DNA of 64,000 bases from Halichondria panicea (lineage: Eukaryota; Porifera; Demospongiae; Suberitida; Halichondriidae): contig NC_087388.1 in NCBI RefSeq assembly GCF_963675165.1, positions 2,334,800 to 2,398,799 on the forward strand, read 5' to 3'. Of this stretch, positions 23,086 to 34,800 are shown one piece after another. The notes under the pieces were generated by a model that saw nothing but the letters and a program-made list of their open reading frames with translations, was not told where the DNA came from and did no database searches. How positions within the stretch are numbered: the first letter of the stretch is position 1; the number at the start of each line of letters is the position of its first letter. The position numbers and the translations under genes were made by a program.

Positions 23086-23499
23086 TTGTTTTTTAAATAG
23101 TTTATTCGCAAGCGAGGTATAGAGCGGTTGCATCGACGTCATCGCATTACGTCATAAAATATTTTTGAGGACAACCAGAAAATTAGACGTAAACAATGTC
23201 ACAATGCGATTACTGTACTCTCTCACCGAGAAAGCAAAGCAGCGGTACTACAGCAAAATTAAGCTTATAAGCAATCAAGACCCCTACATCTTTACCTGCA
23301 GTTGCAAAAACCGACAACTTTGTCTTGAAACAGTAGAAAATCCGACTAAAGCCAGCACATCCTATAATATCAATGTCAACTTCAATTGTTTGTTTCAGGA
23401 CGAAACTATAATTATTGTGACTTTGTTTTATGGACAAAACGAAGTACACATGTCCAACGCATTAAAACACAGTTATGAAAAGGATAACTGATATTATAG

Positions 23500-23900
23500 T
23501 CTTTTACATGTAGGGCAAAGCCATTTTTGTGGCGCAACACTTAGTTTTAAACACTAAATGGTACCATTTTGTTTGACAAGACTCGTTGTCGCATTTCACC
23601 ATGCACCTAGCACTTCGGCACCATGTACCATCATCAAGATCATCTACAGGTCGTTCTTCTGAAGATTGGACACGGGTGGCTGATTGTCGCGTGTACCATT
23701 TCCCAAGCATGGGTAATATACACTTATAGAAGAATTCCTTTGCGATTGGTAAAGATTGTCATCTATGTTAATGCGTTGTACCAGCAAAAGAAATAGTATC
23801 GCCGAATACTACCCGGCATGAGGTGTGGTACATAATAATTTAGTACTTTCGTCTTCTCTCCACCACGGCAGTGTCCCCGTGGTCCAGTCGCATGCTACAA
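23500..23900 (-). pseudogene. YqaJ-nuclease/PHD-finger transposon ORF, C-terminal relic
   Basis: Minus-strand frames give IAKEFFYKCILPMLGKWYTR, matching the last helix of YqaJ-type exonucleases of invertebrate elements, then a PHD-type finger: CMVKCDNESCQTKWYHL and, in a shifted frame, PQKWLCPTCKRL. The Cys/His spacing fits the end of a PHD finger. Stops and at least one frameshift separate the pieces, so it is not functional. Confidence 0.65.
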
Positions 23901-25406
23901 ACCGTAAACGTACTCTTATCAATACCAAAATGAAACACAACCTTGGTCAACATTTGATACATTTATCCTTAGTTTCATCAACACAAGGGTGAGCTGTTTA
24001 AACTTAGTCAGTTTAGTAGAAGCTGTCAAGAGTGAGCTGTTTAAACTTAAATAATAAAAAAACCCTTCAATACTTCAAATAATGAGTCACCGGTGAAGGA
24101 ATTGGATAGAGCCTCTTCACAAGGGAACCCACTATTAGTGTTTCAGATACACGCTCAGATACAATCAATACCAGGCCGAGAAGGCGACCTAGCGTTTAAT
24201 TGGAGACGGATCGGCCTGGGATCGAGGCTACACAACAAGTAGATGTGTTGCCAATTGTGGATGTTTACTGGATCTTTACAATAACATTTGAGCTGCCGCA
24301 GTAAATCCCACTAGTTTTCTTATAATTATATCAAATTCTCTTTTACATTTATCTCGTCATTCCGCTTGAAACCCTGTCTGGCTATGACTACTTCATTTTA
24401 TTTGAGTGAACGATCATACACCTTCCTTAAGTAACTCCGATACAATAAATTATGCATTGTTCGCATTTCAAACTATTAACTAAAAGCTCACACGCACTTG
24501 TTCTCAGTGTTCTTGGATGCACCTCTCCACTCAAAAGCACGAGCATAGATCTATACTTGTCCACAAAACTACCACACTGTCCATATTTTCTTTTCAACAC
24601 TCTTTTATTTGCTTCACCTATTTCAACAAAACGATTTATTGAATTTTTCCAAAATTTCCAGGAGAATGGCTAGAGATTTTACGATAAAACTTTTGGAACA
24701 TTGGCCAGCACGCGTTTACCTTTTTGGTTGTGAAATAAAGACCACGACTCATGGCTAATCACAAGAAGCTCTTCTTTAATTAGTTGTTCTTACCTGTATT
24801 TATCACATCATTTACTATCAATCTTTACGGTCCACTATGTTCTGTTGTTATGACACCTTGTGAAATTGGTTTGCGTACTCTAATGCAATATATAGAGAAT
24901 CAGGGCTCTGGTCAATCCACGAACTATCGGAACCTTCATTGACGAGTGAAGTTTTTAACTTCCTCGTAGGATGTTTTGCTGAGGTTTGAAGGTTTGAAAA
25001 ACAGTGGCTGTGATCCTCGTAGGGTGTTTTGCTGAGGTTTGAAGGTTTGAAAAACAGTGGCTGTGATAGAGAGTTTGATAGGGGAACAGTTTCAGATGGT
25101 TCGGGAGAAAATGGCTGTGACAGGGAGTATGATGCGAAAACAGTTTCGGATTGTAGCGGGAAGTGGGCTCGTGACTTTCTGCATGTACAACAAAAGTAGC
25201 TACAATCATTAACAAATTGTTTAGCTAAAAAACTTACAGTGGCACTGACATTGTATCTTCCTCCATCTTACTAAAAGGTTCGATCTGCCCACACTCGTCT
25301 GCCCACACTGGTCGGCCTCAGATCAATTTAACCATCAATTTACAGTCATGATGTGTAGCAATTTCCTAAATATTGTGGCATTCTCATGGAGGCCTGCATG
25401 TCATTA
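23901..25406. other. Non-coding region with tandem duplication
   Basis: No supported gene. At 24958-25065 a 56-bp unit ('cctcgtagg.tgttttgctg' to 'aacagtggctgtgat') is duplicated head to tail. A copy of the GGCCTGG.ATCGAGGCTA repeat lies at 24155-24232. Confidence 0.5.
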
Positions 25407-25770
25407 CCCGAGGCACATTAGCGGCCACGGGTACATTGGTTTGTTTATCCGTAATATGTGAGTCTACTTATCTGCATGGATGTCGTAGCACTGCGTTTAC
25501 AGCATGGATAGCCTCCACACAACAAGTTATTAGTTCAGATTTCGGTGTTAAAGCTTCGTTGTAGAGCAAAAGCTAAGAGGCTAAGCAGCTTTCCACTCTG
25601 CCTAGCTCTACACGCGACCTTTATTTGAGGTAGATGTATATATTTGCAGCTGATCTGATCCTTTACCGGTCAGAATTGTAGGTTGTAGGTTGTTGCTTCT
25701 TTACTCCTCCGGTTTTTATAGATCTATTAATTTTATTCATGTCAACAGCCGAGGGTTAGCACGTCAGTGC
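25407..25770 (+). repeat. Dispersed repeat family A, copy 2
   Basis: Starts 'ttacccgaggc' and carries 'gcactgcgtttacagcat', 'ttaaagcttcgttgt', 'agcaaaagctaag' and 'cagctgatctgatcc'. It ends 'cagccgagggttagcac', closely matching 43390-44004. Non-coding. Confidence 0.7.
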
Positions 25771-26418
25771 TCTTGTTGAAGGTGTCTCTTTTCTTGCCCT
25801 CCACGAACCCAACGACAACGTCAAAGGAACTCACATGACCGAGTGAATACAATGTGTAGACTGGATAAACGTTACTTGAGTGAGAGAACTTTTTGCATGC
25901 GTAGGGTATCGTTAACAGACTCTTGGCAATCATTAGCCTCCTTCACAAGGTCCATCTTTAGTGCGGCCTGGAATCGAGGCTAGGCAATCATCATTGACGT
26001 CCTTAACGAAAACTTCCGTAGACACTATGATAGTTTTAGTGCATCGGGTAACGGCTTTAACTATGGGGTCAATGACAGCTATCCTTACGTCTGATTCCGA
26101 CGGGCTCTGGGAATTAAACACAAGATAACGTAAATGAAACTGTGACTTGAGGTCTGCTTCAAGGGAGCTTTGAGCTGTATCCATAAACTTAGTTTTTGTG
26201 TCGTGGTACTTAGTAAGTCAAATCGATTACAGGGTGCTTATAATTATTATATTTTTTCTAGCGTTCAAGGCTATGGTTTGACCCCTATTTAGGACATAAT
26301 CTAAATTGTCTACCATAAAAGGATAGCCACTCATTATGATTATGTCCTTCTTTTCTACTCGATACTGAACAACCCCGGGCCTATTCCGAAGAGGACTTGA
26401 GCCTCTACAAGTTGTCAC
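25742..26418 (-). other. Unidentified coding-like region
   Basis: Minus-strand frames 26418-26227 (SSPLRNRPGVVQYRVEKKDI, VDNLDYVLNRGQTIALNARK) and 26184-25983 (SSLEADLKSQFHLRYLVFN, ESDVRIAVIDPIVKAV) look like protein-coding sequence. They are in different frames, and a 50-bp element at 25933-25982 interrupts the second. Family not recognised; probably a degraded gene or transposon ORF. Confidence 0.35.
25933..25982. mobile_element. 50-bp micro-MITE with 8-bp target duplication
   Basis: Begins ttagcctc and ends gaatcgaggcta. Flanked by GGCAATCA at 25925-25932 and 25983-25990. An 8-bp duplication is typical of hAT elements. Shares its right end with the 33-bp element at 40178-40210. Confidence 0.8.
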
Positions 26419-27289
26419 AGTGTCAGTGATTAGAGGGAATAAGCATTGACGGTTAATATGGTGAAAAGCATTATAAATTGGTTGCTGAGATTGCTAGCTG
26501 GACTCTAATGTGGGTGGGCGGCCTTCACTCAGTATTCATTACTTTGATGATGTCATATCTGTAAAATTAGCAAGCTGAATTGAAGGGACTTCACACAAAA
26601 TTACGATGATGATGAAATACTGAGTGCCATCAAAAGCTGCGATAAAGGGGGTTGTGAATTCCTCCATTCAGGAGTTAACACTGACTGCTTCAAGGAAGCT
26701 TTGACATAAACGTAAAAAAATTTCTTTTAATGTGTTAGAGTAAGGCGTTTCTGGTATTGCACGATAATCAATGGCTTAATTAGGCTTTTTTTTATGCATG
26801 GAGGATTTTCAGTGCAAGACACATACCATTATTCCTGGTACAAACATTTTAATTGGAGAAGAACGATCCTTTAATGATGTGTACTTCATTGCCGCAGTCA
26901 AGATCATTAAAGCATACTTATGTTTGGAGGAGTCATCCGCAAGCTATATAAAGTGTACATGCCTGAATCTACAACTTTGCTTTTGAGGGTTTTGTTCTTG
27001 CTTTTTGCTGCGTACTGCGCACAACAACAGTCCAGGAACATACGAGTTTGTCCACGCTTGTACTTAAAGCGTAAATCACTGTTTCCAACAATCAAGGTCT
27101 TTTTGTATTTTTTGTATGTGTATTTTTCCTAAGATGGTAGATACAGTCTTTTCTCTACAGGTTTGTTTAGATACTATACTGTCCGTGCTTAAATTCTCTC
27201 TTACTCCGTGCCTTTGACAAAGGTTTGCTCCCACTGTTTGGATTTAGTATGGAGCTGTATTTTTGATTCAGTATTCTTCTGAAAGCAAC
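26419..27289. other. Non-coding gap
   Basis: No supported gene. Around 26505-26640 'cactcagtatt' and 'aaatactgagtg' form a weak inverted pair about 130 bp apart, possibly a decayed element. Confidence 0.4.
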
Positions 27290-27475
27290 TACACATTTGC
27301 CCAGGCAACTGGCGAGGCAAAACACCCACGCGTGGCTTTTGCCCAGGCAAAAATGCTATTTAACCTAGCCAAATCATTATTGCCGGGGTTATTGCCGGAG
27401 CAAAAATATTGCCTGGGTTACTGCCCCAGCAAACATATTGCCGGGGCTACTGCCTGGGCAATACCCCTAAGTAAG
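27290..27475. repeat. Cluster of TTGCC..GGCAA imperfect palindromes
   Basis: The words 'tgcccaggcaa', 'gccaggc'-like, 'attgccgggg', 'attgcctgggtt' and 'ctgcctgggcaa' recur about every 20-30 bp, many self-complementary. The block is much more GC-rich than its surroundings and has no ORF of interest. It lies just upstream of an integrase-like pseudogene. Confidence 0.6.
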
Positions 27476-27551
27476 TTTGGAGCATGCGCAGTAGATCTAA
27501 GATCTTTTTAATTGTCAGCCACAGCTCAGTTTTATATGGTCTTGCAAGTCA

Positions 27552-28982
27552 ATGGATTTGGTTTTAAGCTGTGTTTCAACCTTATTATCAGAGCTACAGT
27601 ATCGTGTACAAGATAACAGCCTTCTAAATGCTGACATACCTAGTTATACACCCCGAATCGAAGCTGCAATTACAAATGTAGGCAGACTTGGCCCTGGTCA
27701 CCAGGTTCTGATCCAGGCCTTGCAGTCAATAAGAGAAAGTCTTCCAACCTACCAGAATGGAAATACGGACAGTGATATGTCTGCAACCCAGCCAACTCGA
27801 TTGTATACAGGTATTTTAATACATGCAGCTCAATATTCCTCGGCTAGTTTCACCTAATAGAGCCCCCCCCCCCCCCCCCCGAAGAAATGTGTTGGTTACT
27901 TTTCCCGATCCACCTGTACACCTATAATTATAAGCCCTTGAGAGTTACATTAGTTCGATAAAGGGAAACATATAGGGTGGATTATAAAAAATCTTGTTAT
28001 CTGTACGTACAGGTGGGAGAGGACAACCCTCTTTAATCGTCAAATCGAATTTTCTCCTTTCGTTACATTTCTCTGCGCCAGATAGCTGGTCTGTTAGGAG
28101 TGTCACAGATAACTGTTAGGAGAAGGATGAGTGTCCATGGTATGTGTGTGAGAGATTGCTATTCTCAGTTATCTGCTGCTCAAGTCAATTCTTTGGTCGG
28201 AGACATTGTTCACGGTCACCCACATTCTGGGTACAGACTAGTGCAATCGTATGTAAATACACCGGGAGGGAAACTAACAGAGAGAGTTGTGAGAGAATCC
28301 TTAAGTCGGGTTGATCCTATTGGTGTTGCTGTACGGTGGAGTCACCAGCGATGCATACCACGCAGAGTATATTCTGTACCATATCCAAATGCTGTGTGGC
28401 ATATAGATGGCACTACAGTAGGCTAATCACATATTTAGAGTGCTCCACTAACAACAGAGCTGCAACTGTTCTTTGGCATTTTATATTTTTCGTGTTTGTG
28501 GATGTCCACTAAGAGTACGATCGTATTTTGGTAGAGAAAATATAGAGGTCACCCAATTAATGGTTTTATTACGTGGTACCGAGGGAGCCACATAACCCCG
28601 CAGATCAACTCGAAATCAGCGCATTGAAAGACTGTGGCGAGATGTTTTTCTAAATTGTTTGAGTGTGTTCTCTACATGATGGAAGCTTTAAATATTCTTG
28701 ATCCCGATATTGAAAGTCGTCTTATCGCCCTTCACTATGTGTACCAACCAAGAATTCAGGAGTCACTGAACTCATTTCGAACAGTATGGAATAATCATGG
28801 TATAAGAACTGCTCACCGAGCAAGTCCTATGCAAATGTGGACAGCTGGGATGCTCTCTACTACAAAGATCCAGACTACTTAACGTTCGTGGACTGTTCCA
28901 ACTCCCACCTAATGATGATACTGAGAGTGAAGATAACTCTAGCGATTATGATATTGAAGATGTTGACGATTCTCACCAATAA
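27552..28982 (+). pseudogene. Integrase-core (rve) transposase-like gene, degraded
   Basis: Apparent exon 1 is 27552-27810 (MDLVLSCVSTLLSELQYR...) and exon 2 runs from 28013, in matching phase. Exon 2 reads IAGLLGVSQITVRRRM (HTH), SGYRLVQSYV, RVYSVPYPNAVWHIDG (first catalytic Asp), RENIEV, RNQRIERLWRDVF and an acidic tail ending DSHQ at 28982. This is the layout of the integrase-core proteins common in aquatic invertebrates. A frameshift near 28075, stops after 28424 and loss of the second catalytic Asp make it inactive. Confidence 0.75.
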
Positions 28983-29282
28983 ATTATTGATGTTTTACGA
29001 AGATCTGTAGATCTATTAGCTATCAGTGACATACATGCAGTCGATATATACGTTACTACAAATAGTTATGTCTCATCAGCAATAATTTTTTTTATTAGTA
29101 ATAATCATCTCCAATAATTTAATGAGGAATGATTTAATAAGTAGTTTTATGATAATTCGAAAACGATTAAAATCAAGGGTACAAAACAATTAACGGAAAA
29201 TAAATTTTCAAGAACCATAATTATATATATAAATGAACAAAACATTAGTTTAGTTTAGTTCAGACCATAAATCAATTAATGT

Positions 29283-30300
29283 TCAATGATATTTCTGAGA
29301 GAACTGAGAAAAGGACTCGTAAGTAGACGGCAGGTGAAGAACAATCCCACATGTTGTTGCAGTTGGCCTTTTAACAAATGATGATGACGGCACAAAAAAA
29401 TCAACACTCACAGTTTGGTTTACACAATGAGGACTGCCAGTAACGAATCGAAGCAACAGAGACAAGGATTCAGCAGAGAGTGTGAAAATAAACCGGCGGA
29501 GGTAATCGAAACACCTAGATTCAGTACTGTTGCGATATACCGGCTCTTCCACCATATTCCATACTTTCATATTCGTTGGAAGAAGCGAATGACAGAGCTC
29601 AATTCCTACGGCTAAAGCATAATGTCTCCACAAGCTTGGATTTGCACACAACATCCCTCTCCTTATTTGTACTATTGCATAGTAGTGTTGACAGACAAGA
29701 GCGTATTCAGCTGTGTGTAGTAGTACCTCTCCGATGTTTTCTTTCTTTGGGATGACATCACAATTGAATCTCGCCAGCATCGGAATGATTACATTCTCTA
29801 ATACTGCTGAAGTGTCATTTGCAGAAATGCATGCCTCAACTGCTACACGTTCTCTTGGGTCAATGTAATTTAAGAACGATTGAAGTAGTATATCATCAGG
29901 TGTAACACTTTGATCGTTGATAAGGCCCAGGAAAAAAGGTGAAGCAAAGCAAATAGGCCCGTAAGCACATAACCGTGTGACAATATAGTGTAAAAGTACT
30001 TGGCTGACCGTGGAGTGAGTATTGGAACTTTCTCTGCATTCCCTTTCATCATACGTTACTCAACAGCATGCCAAAATATTGAAAACAACTCCCTATGAAG
30101 CCCACTGCTATACTCTCATTGCGGAATGTGACCACAAGCTCCATATTTACAATACCTGGGTCTTCGGTATAGAGTGCGAGAACATCCTCAACGATATCAA
30201 CTTCGATGTGCTTCGTACCGGTACAAGTCAATGTGAGTCTGATAGAGTGTCTCCTTTCTTCTAACTGTTTAAGACTGTTAATGCTGAATGAAAGATCTAA
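29283..30300 (-). pseudogene. HECT-like domain relic (G2E3-type)
   Basis: Minus-strand reading gives HIEVDIVEDVLALYTEDPG, then after frameshifts ELFSIFWHAV, GNAEKVPILTP and FLGLIND-like sequence, and finally a 165-codon ORF (29780-29283). That ORF carries LLRFVTGSPHCVNQTVSVDF, ATTCGIVLHLPSTYESF and FSQKY. RF.TGS, the C-terminal AxTC and LP..Y.S motifs are HECT landmarks. A possible Cys nucleophile region (TTCGIVLHLP) is kept. At least two frame breaks lie upstream, so it is probably inactive. Such HECT copies are often transposon-associated in invertebrates. Confidence 0.6.
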
Positions 30301-30820
30301 TCATAAACATGTGCATGTAATACTAAGAATGCATGTCAACCTACTGTGACGATTGATCATTCTGTTCCACATATGCCTCATAATCAGGAATGTTCTCGCT
30401 CACAGAGAATGTGTCTTATCCTACTTCGATGGGTTCGAAATGGATGTCCAGAGGCTGTGTATATGGGATCATTCTAATTATAACATGCCAATGTCATGTT
30501 ATATTTTATAATTATGACGACATACCCTGGTAGTCTCATGTACATAATGTTGAAGAGTGTCTAACTCGTCTTCAATGTTCTGTGCGTGTGATAGGAATTA
30601 CTCGTCAATTAAAATGATTAGCTGTTAATTTAGCTGTTGCAATAGCTAGAGATTTCAAGATATCTGTATAGGTTATGACTCAGTATGCTTAGCTAGGCTA
30701 TGTATAGTTAAGACTATAGTGCATTGATTTCTAAATGCATTGTTCTTGAGTCTTTGAATATACAGGCTAACTCCGTGACTATTAGTAAGTGCATGTAGAG
30801 CATTTCATAATTATTGTATA
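30301..30820. other. Non-coding gap
   Basis: AT-rich, no exon, RNA gene or clear repeat seen. Confidence 0.45.
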
Positions 30821-31237
30821 TATGTGACAGGCTCTGGGAAAACCAGACATTTGGAGCAGACTAAAATTTCGTTGATTAATGTACCAAGTGATAGAGCAGA
30901 GCATTGCCTACATAATGATATGCTTAGTGTTCACATACCTAGTTTCATACCCGAGTTATGCTCGTTAGAAACTTGAAGCCGTAAAAGAGAAAAACGCCTC
31001 TCAAAGATTGCTCAATTAGGAAAAATAAGGTAATAGCGAAAGTTTGGATGAGGCGCTTCGATGGAAAGAGTTGGATTTAGAGCATCAGATTTTACAGAGA
31101 GGTAGTAGAAGGACTATAGATACTTATACACCAATAAAATTTTATTTGAGATTTTACACTGTAGGCACAAATTTAGCTATAGCTCAATACCAAATTCTGC
31201 TCCAAATGTCTGGTTTTCCCAGAGCCTGTCACATATA
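30821..31237. mobile_element. ~417-bp TIR element
   Basis: Nearly perfect 40-bp terminal inverted repeats: left 'tatgtgacaggctctgggaa' plus 'aaccagacatttggagcaga', right its complement ending 'gcctgtcacata'. The interior is non-coding. The flanks are both AT-rich, so the target duplication (perhaps TATA-like) is uncertain. Confidence 0.85.
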
Positions 31238-31843
31238 CAAGTCATTGTATACACGATAGGATTTGGGTCCTCTTCTAAAAGTCTAATCCATGATTAGGTT
31301 AAAAAACCAGTTGATTGTAGGGTGGCGCCAAGATCCATTATTTAATTCCGAGCGAAACGAGGTTATGTTCGGGTCCTATCGAGATTTTCCGTGGCGGTGG
31401 TGGTGGTAGTGGTGGTTGACGTCGAGGCAAAAGGAGCTCTACCTGGACTTTTGGTGAACTTGGATACTTGGTGTGGAGTCTTGGCAGATGCTGAGGGACG
31501 TCGACTCACAGCCTGGACAGTTGAACTTAAATCTAGCTTTTTTGTGTGTCGACCATTAGACGTCTTTACCAGATTGAATGCATATAGACCTAGCTTTCTT
31601 ATGTGACGATTATTAGGTATAGATCAGAGCCGGAAACAAATCTGCTAAACTATGTGTGCGCATACGTAGCGAGGTTTGCACTCCAGTGTATCCCTAGTTA
31701 TGTGTGACAGGCAATGCCAAAAAATGGGTGTGTGCATGATATCATAATATTATTGAAGCATTACCTAATGAATTTCATTTTTTTAGATACACCCCTTAAA
31801 TCTTGTATGGAAAAGTTAGGGGAGATTCAAGTTTAAATATAGC

Positions 31844-34800
31844 ATGGAAAATGTAAGTCTCACTGTACAAGTCATACTTAATCTGTCAGACTATAAATGC
31901 TCACAATGAAACTGTAACTATATACAGTTGTACTTTAAACTTTACAGATAGCTCGGGTCCTGTTCTGCACTGAAAAAGATTTGGAAGGTCACAGGCCAGA
32001 TCATCTAATTATAAGCAATGTTCCAGACATTGCTTCGTCGGGAGCAGTCCGCTTGAGCAAGTTGTGGAATGTCAAAGAGCTCAAGGTCCATTTCATGAAT
32101 CCTGAAGTACTAGTGAATTGTAAGTACGGAGGTTATGGTTTAAACCCTCCACAAATTTTGGACTGGGTACAGCCATGGAATGAGCACGCTGAATATTATC
32201 CTACTATCTCTCTGGTTGACCCAAAAGAAAAAGATCAGGCACACATTCGAGTGGAATTAAAGTCATGTAAGTTTGCTCAATACATGTTTCAAGTGTTCAT
32301 ACACTTGCACAAGATCATTGTTGATCGACAACTGATACATAACCAATCGTATCGATTTAGGTGAAAAAAGCACTTCTGAATCACACAATTATGCGAGCAG
32401 GAAGCAAGGCGAATAATCGTGCTACCTCCACGTGGATATATAAAATTATTTGTATATTTGTATATAATTATGTAGAAGTTATGCGGATCCGCCCACTTAC
32501 ATACGTCAGCCATTTTGAGTGGTAAAAAGCATGAGTAGCAAGTGGTAGCAATGTTATTTGCAAACGTTTTCAGCTCTACTATAATTATATGGCTGAGTGT
32601 GATGCCAGGAAAGTCTCCGATTACTTTCAAGAAGTGCTATAAAGCTATCACGTCAAGAAAAGGAGCATAGAATGGATCTCTTTCTGCCTGTGATAGAGTG
32701 AATAACAAAACGGTAGTTTTGCTGCTCCTCATTCTTTCTCTTGACTGCAGCTATCCATCAACTATGGCATTCTAGATATAGAAGAATGATAGTCTTGATC
32801 CTTTAGAGTGTCTGATGCACTACCAACAGTGTAGCAACTCTAACCGTAGCTCAACTTTTAGCATTTAGCCTATGTATCAAGGTATTTTTTGTCAACTCAA
32901 AATGGCACATAATTATATGTAACCACGCCCCTTTTTCATGATTTTTGGCATATCCTCTATAATTATGTCTGTAACGGATGTGGATTGGACTCCCCCCGGG
33001 GGCGCTATATAAGGCAATAAAGAAGCAAACGATGCACTTACCTAGATTGGCATGGCCACCTTGTACTGCAACTCTGCAAGCCAATGCAACTTTATCTTCC
33101 CCCATAAGCTTTTAGCTGTATCTATAGCTCTATCGATCTCTGTAGCAACACAAGGGGAGGTGCAGAAGAGCCAGAGCTATAGGCGACAGCAGGCAGATCA
33201 GCATAGGTCAGGTATCATAAAGTAGATCTATACTGCGTCATGCCTGATAGATACCGAATTACCGGGACACAAAAAAATAATTACGGCTTGCAGTGTCCCT
33301 TGGAATAGAGCAAGAAAGTCGAAGTGTCCCTTGTATTAGGGTGTCCCGTAGTAATTAGAACGAAGATTTCCCCATTTAAGGTACGGACACGGTCTCGATT
33401 CCAGGCCGAGGCTAGCTCTGCAGCTAAAATGTATTTCGTGCAGTTTAGAAGCTGTGTACGCGGGTACCATGTCTACAAAGATGTGTGGAATCCACAAATA
33501 GGGAGAACAGCTGTTGACAAAACAGGAAAATGGAAACCCAGAGGATAGTTATGCAGTTGGTGATGACATTTTAGATCGGGACGTCTAAAAATATTTACAT
33601 TTCCTGTTGTTCCTTAATAATATAGAGTGAAAAAAATTACGTAAGTCCGAAGTGTCCCTTAGAATAGAGTTTCCCGGTAATTTGGGTGAATACACTATAT
33701 TAATAGTGTAGTTCCTACTGTACAGAGAGAAAGTACAAGTCGACTGTCTGAGCTGCTATAGTCATTTTCATTTAGCTATTATCAAACAGGGATTATATAT
33801 AATTATGCACTTGCACTGTGTGTAAATGCAGTAGATTTTGAGAAAGACATCTACTTTTGGGACTTACGCCAACCTACCCAACGGTTCCTTTTATAGGCTA
33901 CACCTTTTCCATTAGTTGTGGGAAGAAAACCTTACTATGAAATTCAGCAAAACTTACTAAAATTCCACTCAAAACACATGTCAATTTATAGGGAAAAATT
34001 GACCAATCAGAAGAGTTTGACGTCATTGGGCAACAAGTTAGTTATTGGTGCTGGGCAATAACTAATATGTATACCCTATTACTCCACATGTATACTATTG
34101 GCACATCTATGTGCAGTGTGTTTTGTTTTAGCCACAGTTGTGTAGCAACTTGTGTGATTGATACGTATAATAGCGCTATGGCTCGCAAATTGTTTCTGTG
34201 AAAAAATTACAGCTGAAGGATGCTGGTCTTACATCGGATCTGATGCCACCAAGTATCCTGGAAAGCTTACGATGTGCCTTGACTTGTGCAATTTATCAGA
34301 TAAAGAAAAAAAGAGCTATGTTCTTCATGAGTTTGGCCACGCTTTGGGTTTGGATCACGAGCATCAGCGCTCTGACTTTTGGGACATACTGGGGGAAAAA
34401 GATGGAAATGGTGACGATCGATTTATCATTGGGGAGGAAAAAATGAAGAATGGTGATGGGTGTAAAAAAGCTCACAATGAAGTTTTTATGAGACGTTATA
34501 ATGTCTCGTATGATAAACAGGAGCAATCGGAGTATGACCCAAACAGCATAATGCACTACTGGTAAGTCAACTGTTCATACTGCATGCTTGTTCCCGTTAC
34601 TGATTTCACAAGCAAATTGTCTATTTGTTGCCGCCAGTATTGTACTATTTTAGTACATTTTTGAAACAGGCCCTGAGGGCTTACCATAATTTTTGTGAAT
34701 TGCTCCGTAGTTCATTAACATGCATGCCGTCCCTGCATGCCGTGATCCTGCTGTTTATACTACTGTTTTAGGTTTGACATAAAGTGGTTGAAGCCAGCAT

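Noticed and set aside
24955-25215. 86-codon minus-strand ORF, His/Pro-rich
   Set aside because: It is a by-product of a 56-bp tandem duplication kept in frame by chance; no splice context or family resemblance.
31391-31606. 71-codon plus-strand ORF starting with a run of Val
   Set aside because: The Val run is a GTG/GTA simple repeat, there is no family motif, and it lies just upstream of the real peptidase gene.
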